Shown here one piece after another: positions 7,231 through 15,733 of a stretch of 23,341 bases of DNA. Numbering within the stretch: the first letter of the stretch is position 1; the number at the start of each line of letters is the position of its first letter. This stretch comes from CAZNFR01 sp964572225. Lineage in GTDB: Bacteria; Bacteroidota; Bacteroidia; Bacteroidales; GCA-2748055. The stretch spans positions 1-23,341 of the forward strand of contig CAZNFR010000058.1 in the NCBI GenBank assembly GCA_964572225.1, given 5' to 3'. The position numbers and the translations under genes were made by a program. The notes beneath the pieces were generated by a model. The model was not told where the DNA came from and did no database searches. It worked only from the letters and a program-made list of their open reading frames with translations.

Positions 7231-8589
7231 ATGAACTTTGAACTCACCAAAGAATACCTTGAAAGGCTGAGGGAAGTAATTGAAGCCCGGGATGAACAGA
7301 CGGCAAGATCGATGATGAAGGATTTGCATGCAGCTGATATTGCCGGCATTTATGATGAACTAAGCATCGAGGAAGCCAAGTTCCTGTATCTTTTGCTCGA
7401 AGGTGAAAAGGCAGCCGATGTTCTGGCTGAACTTGAAATGGATGACCGGGAAAAATTTCTCAGGGTCCTTCCTTCTGAAATCATTGCCGAACAGTTCATT
7501 CACAATATGGATTCGGATGATGCAGCCGATGTGATCGCAGACTTATCGGATGCAAAGAAGGAAGAGGTTCTTCAGTACCTAAAGGATGTGGATCAGGCCG
7601 GGGATATCGTGGATTTACTGAGCTATGATGAAAACTCCGCAGGGGGGCTGATGGCCAAGGAGATGATCACCGTGGTGGAAAACTGGAACATTATGACCAC
7701 CCTGAAGGAAATGCGAAAGCAGGCTGAGGAGGTTGATGAAGTGTATTATGTTTATGTGGTCGATGAAGATGGAATACTAAAGGGGACCCTATCCCTCAAA
7801 AAGCTCCTGCTGGCTAAACCCAGTCAGGTGATCCGCAATCTGTACAAGCCGGATGTCATTGCTGTAAGAACCGATACACCTTCCGAAGAGGTAGCCTCCA
7901 TAATGAGTAAATATGACCTGGTAGTTTTGCCAGTCATCGATTCCATTGGCCGCCTGATGGGTAGAATAACCATTGATGACGTGGTAGATGTGATACAGGA
8001 GGAAGCCGAAAGGGATTATCAAATGGCTTCGGGTATTTCAGAAGATGTAGAAACTACGGATAGCGCCTGGATCCTGACCCGCGCAAGACTTCCATGGCTG
8101 CTTATCGGACTTTTGGGTGGAATTTTCGTAGCCATGGTCCTGGGTCGTTTCGAGGAAGATCTGAAAATCAATCCCCAACTTGCTTTTTTTATTCCCCTCA
8201 TCGGAGCTATGGCCGGTAACGTTGGAATACAATCGTCCGCCATCATTGTTCAAAGTATCGCAAGTAATACCCTCGGACTGGAAAACACGGTTAGTAAGCT
8301 TTTTAAGGAGTTTACGGTTGGTCTGGTAAACGGGCTGATCCTTTCCCTTCTCTTGTTCCTGTTTAACTATATTGTTTTCAATACCCTCGCCCTTACCTTC
8401 ACCGTGAGTATCTCGTTGCTGGTGGTCATAATTTTTGCCGCGCTTTTTGGTACTACCATTCCTTTACTATTGAACCGGGCAAAAATTGATCCTGCCCTGG
8501 CTACCGGACCCTTTATTACCACCTTAAATGACATTATGGGCCTGGTAATTTATTTTGTCATGGGAAGAATTCTCTACGCAGTTTTCTAG
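7231..8589 (+). CDS. mgtE: Magnesium transporter MgtE
   Basis: A 452-residue Mg2+ channel of the inner membrane. The N-terminal superhelical MgtE_N domain (about 30-135) is built of short acidic repeats such as DSDDAADVIADL. Two CBS domains follow (about 140-200 and 203-262); together with the N domain they sense cytoplasmic Mg2+ and close the pore. The C-terminal part has five membrane helices (about 280-450), with the conserved GNVGIQSS segment and the pore Asp434 inside TTLNDIMG, which corresponds to the ion-selecting Asp of the Thermus protein. All functional parts are present. It is 7 nt behind ksgA. Its TAG stop at 8587-8589 is immediately followed by the stop of the convergent permease gene, leaving no terminator. 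Confidence 0.96.
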   Translation: MNFELTKEYLERLREVIEARDEQTARSMMKDLHAADIAGIYDELSIEEAKFLYLLLEGEKAADVLAELEMDDREKFLRVLPSEIIAEQFIHNMDSDDAADVIADLSDAKKEEVLQYLKDVDQAGDIVDLLSYDENSAGGLMAKEMITVVENWNIMTTLKEMRKQAEEVDEVYYVYVVDEDGILKGTLSLKKLLLAKPSQVIRNLYKPDVIAVRTDTPSEEVASIMSKYDLVVLPVIDSIGRLMGRITIDDVVDVIQEEAERDYQMASGISEDVETTDSAWILTRARLPWLLIGLLGGIFVAMVLGRFEEDLKINPQLAFFIPLIGAMAGNVGIQSSAIIVQSIASNTLGLENTVSKLFKEFTVGLVNGLILSLLLFLFNYIVFNTLALTFTVSISLLVVIIFAALFGTTIPLLLNRAKIDPALATGPFITTLNDIMGLVIYFVMGRILYAVF

Positions 8590-9846
8590 CTAGAAAGTGC
8601 TGTTCATCGCAGAAACCGGATCCATCCTTGCAGCCGAATAAGCAGGAGCTAACCCGGATATGAGCCCGATCACGGAAGATATGGTAAGCCCCAGCACAAT
8701 ATTTCCCATGGTAAGGGTTACGGTAAAATCGGAAATATTATTAATGATAAGAGTTCCGGTCAATACAAGCAATAATCCAATTATTCCCCCGGTTACGGCA
8801 AGAATCACAGATTCGAAAATAAATTGAAGAAGAATAAAATAGAATTTGGCGCCTAATGCTTTTTGAATCCCTATTATATTAGTCCTTTCCTTAACCGAAA
8901 CGAACATAATATTCGCAATCCCGAATCCTCCAACCAAAAGAGAAAAGATCCCTATAAACCAGCCTGCAATATTCAGAGTACCAAAGATTTGTTCAAGTTG
9001 ATTGTCAAGCATACTCGACTGATTCATAGCAAAATTGTCGGGCGCCGAGGGTTTTAATCTCCGTAGGGATCGCAAATGCATTCTCAGTTCATCACGGGCT
9101 TCCAGGGTACTTACTTCCTCACTGGATTTTACCCAGATCATGGGATTCATGGATTCGCTCCGTATGTTCACTATATTGCGCACATGATTGATGTTGCCAA
9201 CCACGGCTTTGTCCATACTGTCCCCAAAAGTATCCTTCCCTTCTTTTTTCATAACTCCGATTACGGTGGATTTATGACCACGAACCTTTATTTCTTTACC
9301 CAGTGGATCCCTGCCGGAGAAAAGCTCATTGGCGATATCATGACCAATTACGGATAGGTTTCTGCCATTTTTTATTTCAAATTCTGAAAAGTACCTGCCT
9401 CTGCTAATATCAAAATTACGGATAACTTCAAAACCCTCGGATACTCCCATAAAAGTGGCATTCTCAATGAGATTATCCTCATAACTTACATCTACTTCGG
9501 TAGAAACCATAAATGCGATCTCATCCGAGTGTTTTAATCGGTCGGAAAGCATTTCATATTCAGTGATGGTTGGCAAAGGCCTGTTCACATATTGCCACCA
9601 CTGATATTCTCCCCCGGATTCTTCGGTCCAGGGCCATTTTTGAACATAGATCACGTCGCTCCCAAGAGAGGAAATACTCTCCCTTATGGTAATCTCCAGA
9701 GAATCAACTATGGTAAACACTGAAATGATGGCAAAAATACCAATGGTAATGCCAAGCAACGAGAGCAAGGTCCTAAGTTTATTGACAATAACCGCCTGAA
9801 GGGCGAAAAAAAGACTCTCAAGACTGATTTTCAGGGTTTTCCACAT
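8590..9846 (-). CDS. FtsX/MacB-type ABC transporter permease without ATPase domain
   Basis: A 418-residue inner-membrane permease. It has the MacB layout: helix 1 at about 20-45 (LLSLLGITIGIFAIISVF), a large periplasmic MacB_PCD domain to about 280, then the FtsX domain with three helices. The FtsX part contains the signature GFGIANIMFVSVKERTNIIG and KALGA, and ends with the classical PAYSAARMDPVSAM. True MacB has an N-terminal ATPase; here it is missing, so a separate LolD/MacB-like ATPase must be encoded elsewhere. Such permeases export or extract lipoproteins, peptides or antibiotics; substrate unknown. I start at the ATG at 9844-9846 rather than the TTG two codons upstream. It is an orphan in the window, converging on mgtE and diverging from purH. 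Confidence 0.88.
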   Translation of the reverse strand: MWKTLKISLESLFFALQAVIVNKLRTLLSLLGITIGIFAIISVFTIVDSLEITIRESISSLGSDVIYVQKWPWTEESGGEYQWWQYVNRPLPTITEYEMLSDRLKHSDEIAFMVSTEVDVSYEDNLIENATFMGVSEGFEVIRNFDISRGRYFSEFEIKNGRNLSVIGHDIANELFSGRDPLGKEIKVRGHKSTVIGVMKKEGKDTFGDSMDKAVVGNINHVRNIVNIRSESMNPMIWVKSSEEVSTLEARDELRMHLRSLRRLKPSAPDNFAMNQSSMLDNQLEQIFGTLNIAGWFIGIFSLLVGGFGIANIMFVSVKERTNIIGIQKALGAKFYFILLQFIFESVILAVTGGIIGLLLVLTGTLIINNISDFTVTLTMGNIVLGLTISSVIGLISGLAPAYSAARMDPVSAMNSTF

Positions 9847-9961
9847 AAACAATAAATATATTTCAGAAAACTTTCTGTAATTCGTGTGAAACTGTTTCCT
9901 TTGTAAAAAGGTAAAGAAACGAAATTCAGACTAAAAGTACCTTTTTTTTGGCATATTTTAA

Positions 9962-9969
9962 TAATTTTG
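9962..9969 (+). promoter_or_regulatory. Candidate -7 box of the purH-mre operon
   Basis: TAATTTTG is an exact match to the Bacteroidota consensus TAnnTTTG and lies 24 nt upstream of the purH ATG, which leaves a short leader. A TTG at 9948-9950 is too close (11 nt) to be the -33 element, so only the -7 half is supported. Confidence 0.4.
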
Positions 9970-9993
9970 TCAGACTTTATCAATCCTCTATAA

Positions 9994-11517
9994 ATGAATA
10001 GCTTAAAAGAGATTAAATCGGCCTTAATTTCCGTTTACCACAAAGATAATCTGGAGTCCGTTCTTAAAAAACTTAACGAGCTCGGTGTTGCTTTATATTC
10101 CACAGGAGGTACTCGTGAATTTATTGAAAATAAGGGAATAGATGTAAAAAGTGTTGAAAGTCTCACGGGTTACCCTTCCATTCTGGGGGGAAGGGTAAAG
10201 ACCCTGCACCCCAAGGTTTTCGGTGGAATTCTATCCCGTGGTGATAACAATGAAGATCTGAAACAACTTACTGAGTATGATATTCCCCGGATTGATCTGG
10301 TGATCGTGGATCTTTATCCTTTTGAAGATACCGTAAAATCAGGAGCCGATGATCAGGACATTATAGAAAAGATCGATATAGGAGGCATTTCCCTGATCAG
10401 GGCAGCTGCCAAGAATTTTAAGGATGTACTCGTGGTCGCTTCGCGTGAAAAATATAAGGAATTGCTGGAATTGCTCAACCAAAAAGAAGGGAAAACCGAT
10501 ATTGAAGACAGAAGATCGTTCGCTTCCCATGCTTTTAGTGTATCATCTCATTACGATACTGCCATTTTCCGGTATTTTGATGACGATAGATATACCTCCC
10601 TTAGGATCTCCGCTGATCCTGGAAAAGAACTCCGGTATGGAGAAAATCCACATCAAAAAGGATTTTTTTATGGAAAACTGGATGAAATTTTCGATCAGAT
10701 TCATGGTAAGGAAATCTCCTATAATAACCTGCTGGATATAGATGCAGCTGTTGGATTGATTTCTGAGTTTGATGAAACCACGTTTGCCATATTGAAGCAT
10801 AACAATGCATGTGGAATAGCGTCAAGAGACAATCTAACCGATGCCTGGAAGGATGCCCTGGCCGGTGATCCTGTCTCAGCTTTCGGAGGAGTCCTGGTTA
10901 CCAATGCCAAAGTGGATAAAGCCACAGCCGATGAGATCAATGAGCTGTTCTTTGAAGTCATTATTGCCCCTGCCTACGAAAGTGAAGCACTGGAGATCCT
11001 TAAACAGAAAAAGAACCGGATTATTTTAGTTCAGAAATCTTCTGAGTTTAGTGATCAGCTTACCAGGACTGTTCTGAACGGGTATTTAACCCAGGAAAAA
11101 GATGTGTACAGGGAATCGAAGGAAGACCTGAAGACGGTGACCGATAAAAAACACGGTAAACAGGAGGTGGAGGATCTTTTGTTTGCCAATAAGATCGTGA
11201 AACATACCAAATCCAATGCCATTGTCCTGGCTAAAAATAAACAGCTTTGTGCCAGTGGTGCAGGGCAAACATCCCGTATTGATGCCCTCAAACATGCAGT
11301 CGAAAAGGCAGGTAGTTTCGGACTCAGTCTTGACGGGGCTGTTATGGCTTCCGATGCTTTCTTCCCATTCGCAGATTCCGTTGAGATAGCCTGGGAAGCC
11401 GGTATAACTTCGATAATTCAGCCCGGAGGTTCGGTTCGCGATCAGGATTCCATCGATTTTTGTAACCAAAAAGGGATAAGTATGGTATTTACAGGCATCA
11501 GACATTTTAAACATTAG
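9994..11517 (+). CDS. purH: Bifunctional AICAR transformylase/IMP cyclohydrolase PurH
   Basis: A 507-residue cytoplasmic enzyme for the last two steps of de novo IMP synthesis: formyl transfer from 10-formyl-THF to AICAR, then ring closure. The N-terminal MGS-like cyclohydrolase domain (to about 130) shows SVYHKDNLE, YSTGGTREF and the LGGRVKTLHPKVFGG signature. The transformylase domain has RYGENPHQKG, the catalytic pair Lys268-His269 in KHNNACG (Ala for the usual Pro after Asn-Asn), SDAFFPFADS and the C-terminal PGGSVRD. It ends in GIRHFKH, as PurH proteins usually do. Length is standard. It is the first gene of the elongasome operon: mreB starts 6 nt after its stop. A good -7 box precedes it. 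Confidence 0.97.
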   Translation: MNSLKEIKSALISVYHKDNLESVLKKLNELGVALYSTGGTREFIENKGIDVKSVESLTGYPSILGGRVKTLHPKVFGGILSRGDNNEDLKQLTEYDIPRIDLVIVDLYPFEDTVKSGADDQDIIEKIDIGGISLIRAAAKNFKDVLVVASREKYKELLELLNQKEGKTDIEDRRSFASHAFSVSSHYDTAIFRYFDDDRYTSLRISADPGKELRYGENPHQKGFFYGKLDEIFDQIHGKEISYNNLLDIDAAVGLISEFDETTFAILKHNNACGIASRDNLTDAWKDALAGDPVSAFGGVLVTNAKVDKATADEINELFFEVIIAPAYESEALEILKQKKNRIILVQKSSEFSDQLTRTVLNGYLTQEKDVYRESKEDLKTVTDKKHGKQEVEDLLFANKIVKHTKSNAIVLAKNKQLCASGAGQTSRIDALKHAVEKAGSFGLSLDGAVMASDAFFPFADSVEIAWEAGITSIIQPGGSVRDQDSIDFCNQKGISMVFTGIRHFKH

Positions 11518-11523
11518 GAGAAT

Positions 11524-12543
11524 ATGGGACTTTTTTCATTTCAGCAGGAACTTGCGATAGACCTGGGAACTGCCAATACCTTGATTATTCACAACGATAA
11601 AGTGGTGGTGAACGAACCTTCCATTGTTGCAATCGACCAAAAAACAGGAAAACTTATTGCCATAGGGGAAAAGGCCCGACAAATGCACGGGAAAACCCAT
11701 GAAAATATCCGAACCATCAGACCCCTTCGTGACGGAGTGATCGCAGATTTTGATGCAGCCGAACAAATGATCAGAGGAATGATCAAAATGATTAACAAAA
11801 AGAGCCGTTTGTTTACTCCTTCCCTTAAAATGGTAGTTTGCATTCCTTCCGGATGCACTGAGGTTGAAAGAAGGGCTGTTCGGGATTCATCGGAACATGC
11901 AGGCGGGCGGGATGTTTACATGATCTACGAGCCTATGGCTGCCGCAATTGGGATCGGTATTGATGTGGAAGCTCCCGAAGGTAGCATGGTTGTGGATATC
12001 GGAGGGGGAACCACAGAAATAGCGGTTATCGCTCTGGGCGGGATTGTTTGTAACCAGTCACTCCGCGTGGCCGGAGATGGATTTACTGCTGATATTCAAG
12101 CCTATATGAGGCATCAACACAATATTAAAATCGGTGAAAGGACCGCCGAAGAAATTAAGATTACCGTTGGATCAGCACTTCCCGAACTGGATGAACCTCC
12201 CGGAGATTTTAATGTCAGAGGACCAAATCTGATGACTGCCATGCCAATAGAGATCCCGATATCCTATCAGGAAATAGCCCATTGCCTTGATAAATCCATC
12301 TCCAAGATTGAAACGGCCATACTTTCCGTTCTAGAGCAAACACCCCCGGAGCTTTATGCCGATATTGTTCAGAAAGGAATCTATCTTGCAGGTGGAGGAG
12401 CCCTATTGCGGGGTCTTGATAAAAGATTTACCGAGAAGATCAATATCCCTTTCCTGGTGGCTGAGGATCCATTGCAGGCGGTTGCCCGTGGAACCGGCAT
12501 TGCCCTTAAGAATTCCCACAGATTTACATTTTTAATGAGATAA
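11524..12543 (+). CDS. mreB: Rod-shape actin homologue MreB
   Basis: A 339-residue bacterial actin that polymerises under the inner membrane and steers lateral-wall synthesis. Nucleotide-binding signatures are complete: phosphate-1 loop DLGTANTLI (13-21), phosphate-2 loop VVDIGGGTTEIAV (about 156-168, Asp158), and the adenosine motif LAGGGALLRGLDK near the C-terminus. The N-terminal MGLFSFQQ stretch fits the membrane-binding end of MreB. Its start follows the purH stop after 6 nt; an AGGAG (11516-11520) overlaps that stop, but the 3-nt spacer to the ATG is short, so translational coupling with purH is likely. It leads the mreBCD-mrdA-rodA block. Confidence 0.97.
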   Translation: MGLFSFQQELAIDLGTANTLIIHNDKVVVNEPSIVAIDQKTGKLIAIGEKARQMHGKTHENIRTIRPLRDGVIADFDAAEQMIRGMIKMINKKSRLFTPSLKMVVCIPSGCTEVERRAVRDSSEHAGGRDVYMIYEPMAAAIGIGIDVEAPEGSMVVDIGGGTTEIAVIALGGIVCNQSLRVAGDGFTADIQAYMRHQHNIKIGERTAEEIKITVGSALPELDEPPGDFNVRGPNLMTAMPIEIPISYQEIAHCLDKSISKIETAILSVLEQTPPELYADIVQKGIYLAGGGALLRGLDKRFTEKINIPFLVAEDPLQAVARGTGIALKNSHRFTFLMR

Positions 12544-12559
12544 AGCATGATGTGAGAAT

Positions 12560-13402
12560 ATGAGGAATCTCCTGAGACTGCTCTCCAAAAATTATCTGAT
12601 CCTGCTTTTTTTGCTGCTGGAGGGACTGTCCTTTATTCTCATATTTCAGTTTAATCCTTTTCAACGGACTTTTTTTGTGAATGCATCCCGTGATTTAACG
12701 GGTAATCTTTATGCCAACCTTAGCTCTCTCAGGGAATATTCCGATCTAAAAGTTCAAAATAACATCCTTGTCAGGGAGAATTCCCGGCTTAGAAATCAGA
12801 TCAATCATACCCGGGAATATGTGTATCTGCCAGATAGCCTATTTTTAAATGTTGATAGTCTGACTGATCCTTATTTCGAACGTTCATTTTATTTGCCTGC
12901 GAGGGTAATCAACAACTCTGTGAACCGGCAGTTCAATTATATTACGCTCAATAAAGGAAGATTACAGGGAGTAAGAAATGACATGGGAGTGGTTTCCGAT
13001 ATGGGAGTAGTTGGGGTGGTCATTGGTGTTTCTGATCATTTTTCAACCGTTATACCTGTCATAAACCGCAATTCAAGAATAAGTTCGAAGATTCTGGGAA
13101 GCAATAATTTCGGGATTCTTGAGTGGGACGGGCGAGACCCAAAAATTGCACAACTTAATGAAATTCCCATACACGTGGAAATTCAAAAAGGAGATACCAT
13201 TGTTACCAGTGGATATTCTGCCATCTTTCCCGCTGGCGAGATCGTTGGATACATTGAGTCTTTCAATCTCTCTGAAGGAAATTTCATGAATATCAGAGTT
13301 AGACTGGCAGCTGACTTTGGAAAGTTATTGCATGTCTATGCCGTAAACCGCTACCGGCATTCGGAACAGGAACAACTGGAAAGAACCATGGGCTATGATT
13401 AG
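12560..13402 (+). CDS. mreC: Rod shape-determining protein MreC
   Basis: A 280-residue bitopic inner-membrane protein. One membrane helix (about 11-31, LILLFLLLEGLSFILIF) is followed by a dimerising coiled coil (about 50-85, rich in L/N/R heptads such as LVRENSRLRNQI) and two periplasmic beta-barrels (about 110-270), with the family segments NKGRLQGVRNDMGVVSDMGVVG and the GDTIVTSGYSAIFPAGEIVG region. MreC links MreB filaments to PBP2 and helps switch the RodA-PBP2 pair on. It starts 16 nt after mreB and its last 8 nt overlap mreD. No Shine-Dalgarno. Confidence 0.95.
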   Translation: MRNLLRLLSKNYLILLFLLLEGLSFILIFQFNPFQRTFFVNASRDLTGNLYANLSSLREYSDLKVQNNILVRENSRLRNQINHTREYVYLPDSLFLNVDSLTDPYFERSFYLPARVINNSVNRQFNYITLNKGRLQGVRNDMGVVSDMGVVGVVIGVSDHFSTVIPVINRNSRISSKILGSNNFGILEWDGRDPKIAQLNEIPIHVEIQKGDTIVTSGYSAIFPAGEIVGYIESFNLSEGNFMNIRVRLAADFGKLLHVYAVNRYRHSEQEQLERTMGYD

Positions 13403-13901
13403 AGTTTATGCCTCGAATATTGTTCGCTTTGTCGTACTTGTATTGTTTCAGGTGCTGATATTCAGCAATATTGAGCTGAATGGCTATATTAATCCTTATA
13501 TCTATATCTTATTTATCCTCCTCCTGCCCTTTGAAACCCAGGGATGGTTATTGCTGCTTTCCGGTTTCATTTTGGGGTTGGCTATTGATCTTTTTTACCT
13601 GACCCCGGGCATGCATGCCTCTGCCAGTGTTTTTATCGCTTTCCTCCGTCCTTATGTATTGCAGTATATCTCACCAAGAGATGATTATGAGACCGGTACC
13701 AGTCCAGGAGTGCATTACTACGGACTTATATGGTTTGCGAAGTATACGGCTATCCTGGTATTTTCTCATCATTTTTTTCTCTTTACCATTGAAATATTCA
13801 GAATTTCTGAAATTCATATAATTATTGTAAAGACACTTATAAGTTCATTCATTACCACAATAATAATACTGATTAGCCAGTACTTTATATTTAGGCGTTA
13901 A
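13395..13901 (+). CDS. mreD: Rod shape-determining protein MreD
   Basis: A 168-residue polytopic membrane protein with about five hydrophobic segments (about 8-24, 29-47, 50-68, 113-132, 143-165). MreD sequences are poorly conserved, so the call rests on size, hydropathy, the PYIYILFILLLPFETQGWLLLLSGF segment typical of the family (given here only as residues about 29-53 of interest), and its place between mreC and mrdA. The ATG lies inside the end of mreC (ATGATTAG, 8-nt overlap), and its TAA shares one base with the mrdA ATG (TAATG), so translation is probably coupled on both sides. It is part of the elongasome; its exact role is not settled. Confidence 0.9.
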   Translation: MIRVYASNIVRFVVLVLFQVLIFSNIELNGYINPYIYILFILLLPFETQGWLLLLSGFILGLAIDLFYLTPGMHASASVFIAFLRPYVLQYISPRDDYETGTSPGVHYYGLIWFAKYTAILVFSHHFFLFTIEIFRISEIHIIIVKTLISSFITTIIILISQYFIFRR

Positions 13902-15733
13902 TGAATCAATACGGGGATAGAAAATATTTTATCGGACTGCTAATAATCCTGGTGGCTGTTGCCTTCCTTGCCAGGCTTTTCCATATGCAGGTTATCGAGG
14001 CTTCCTACAAGCTCTCGGCGGAGAGTAATTCCCGAAGGGAAGTAATTATTTATCCGGCCAGAGGCCTAGTATATGATCGGAATGGAAATTTGCTAGTCTC
14101 AAATCAGGCAGCTTACGATATCATGGTAAATCCTCTTCAACTGGATGAATTTGATACGACCGACTTCTGCCGGATTTTGGATATAGGTCGACAGGATGTG
14201 GAAGCAGGAATCCGCAAGGCCAAAGAATATAACCGCTTTGCTCCCAGTATTTTCATGAAACAGGTGCCCGCAGAGATCAGTTCTGTCTTTCAGGAAAAGC
14301 TTTACAAATTTCCAGGCTTTTTCCTTCAGACCCGTACCCTAAGAAAGTATCCTCGCCAAATCGCTCCTCACTTGCTGGGATATCTAGGGGAAGTGGACAA
14401 AAAAAAGATCGAGGAAGAATCCTACTACAGGATGGGTGATTACATCGGAATTAGCGGCATCGAGAAAACGTACGAGGAGGTTCTTCGCGGGAAGAAAGGT
14501 AGCCGGAATTTTATGGTTGATGTGCATAACCGGATCACCGGTGTTTGGGAGGGTGGCCGTTTCGATAATCCGCCCCAACTGGGTACGGATATTGTAGTCA
14601 CCCTCGATGTAGACCTGCAGGAATACGGGGAGAAACTTATGGGGGATTTCTCTGGCAGTATTGTGGCTATTGAACCTTCCAGCGGTGAGATCCTTAGCAT
14701 GGTCAGTATGCCCGATTATCCACCCGCACTTTTGGTTGGAAGGGGCCTTAGCAGTAATTTTAATCAATTGGCTGTAGACACGGCAAAACCCCTTTTTAAC
14801 AGGGCTGTATCCGCATTTTATCCTCCAGGTTCTACTTTTAAGATTATCAACGGACTCATCGGCCTTCAGGAAAAAGTATTGCGACCTACCAATACCTTCT
14901 ATTGTGATCACGGATATTATAACCGGGGGATCCATGTCGGTTGCCACGATCATTTTTCACCCCTGGATCTCAGGGAAGGCATACAAAATTCCTGCAACGC
15001 CTATTTTTGCAACGTGCTCAGGCTTATCCTTGAAGACAAGAAGTTTGAAAGAACAGATTCGGCATTCTTAAACTGGAAACATCACGTAAACTCCTTTGGT
15101 TTTGGTAATTATCTCCATACCGACCTCCAGGGTGAGGGGAGGGGACTGGTTCCCGGTCCTGAATACTATAACCGATATTATGGGACAGGCCGATGGAATT
15201 ACCTAACGGTGATTTCTCTTGCTATAGGTCAGGGTGAACTGGGTATTTCTCCTCTTCAAATGGCCAACATGACAGCCTCAATCGCAAACAGGGGTTATTT
15301 TCTAACCCCCCATATCCTAAAAGAGATCCGGAATGGAGAACCCATCAATCCGGATTTCACCAGAAAACACTTTACTACCATAGATTCGGCATATTTCGAG
15401 GTTGCCATAGACGGGATGGAACTGGCAGTGAACGGCGGACAGGGAAGTACGGCCAGGATCGCAAAAATGAACGAGGTAGTAATCTGTGGTAAAACCGGAA
15501 CCGCCCAGAACCCGTTCGGTGAGGATCACTCCATTTTCATTGCATTCGCACCCAGGGAAAATCCTCAGATCGCCATCGCAGTTTATGTGGAGAATGTTGG
15601 ATTCGGATCTACATGGGCAGCCCCCATTGCAAGCCTTATGATTGAGAAGTATCTCACCGGAGAGGTTAAAAGAAAATGGCTGGAAAACCATATTCTGAAG
15701 GGAAAAACCCAAAAAGAGGGAAGCGATACATGA
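13901..15733 (+). CDS. mrdA: Penicillin-binding protein 2, elongasome D,D-transpeptidase
   Basis: A 610-residue class B penicillin-binding protein that cross-links new peptidoglycan in the lateral wall, working with RodA. One N-terminal membrane anchor (about 10-27) is followed by the pedestal/dimer domain (YPARGLVYDRNGNLLVSN at about 50-67), then the transpeptidase domain. Active-site motifs are intact: Ser311-x-x-Lys314 in PPGSTFKI, the SxN motif Ser364-Cys365-Asn366 in NSCNAYF, and Lys531-Thr532-Gly533 in CGKTGTAQNP. The GQGELGISPLQMANM stretch is also typical. Its stop overlaps the rodA start as ATGA. Beta-lactams such as mecillinam act on this protein family. Confidence 0.96.
   Translation: MNQYGDRKYFIGLLIILVAVAFLARLFHMQVIEASYKLSAESNSRREVIIYPARGLVYDRNGNLLVSNQAAYDIMVNPLQLDEFDTTDFCRILDIGRQDVEAGIRKAKEYNRFAPSIFMKQVPAEISSVFQEKLYKFPGFFLQTRTLRKYPRQIAPHLLGYLGEVDKKKIEEESYYRMGDYIGISGIEKTYEEVLRGKKGSRNFMVDVHNRITGVWEGGRFDNPPQLGTDIVVTLDVDLQEYGEKLMGDFSGSIVAIEPSSGEILSMVSMPDYPPALLVGRGLSSNFNQLAVDTAKPLFNRAVSAFYPPGSTFKIINGLIGLQEKVLRPTNTFYCDHGYYNRGIHVGCHDHFSPLDLREGIQNSCNAYFCNVLRLILEDKKFERTDSAFLNWKHHVNSFGFGNYLHTDLQGEGRGLVPGPEYYNRYYGTGRWNYLTVISLAIGQGELGISPLQMANMTASIANRGYFLTPHILKEIRNGEPINPDFTRKHFTTIDSAYFEVAIDGMELAVNGGQGSTARIAKMNEVVICGKTGTAQNPFGEDHSIFIAFAPRENPQIAIAVYVENVGFGSTWAAPIASLMIEKYLTGEVKRKWLENHILKGKTQKEGSDT

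Noticed and set aside
14384..14953. 189-codon open frame on the minus strand inside mrdA
   Set aside because: It lies fully opposite the transpeptidase domain of mrdA, has no recognisable domain or leader, and fits the pattern of chance antisense frames.
15676..15729. Upstream ATG extending rodA into mrdA by 18 codons
   Set aside because: The ATGA overlap at 15730 is the typical coupled start and the extra residues are highly charged with no RodA match.
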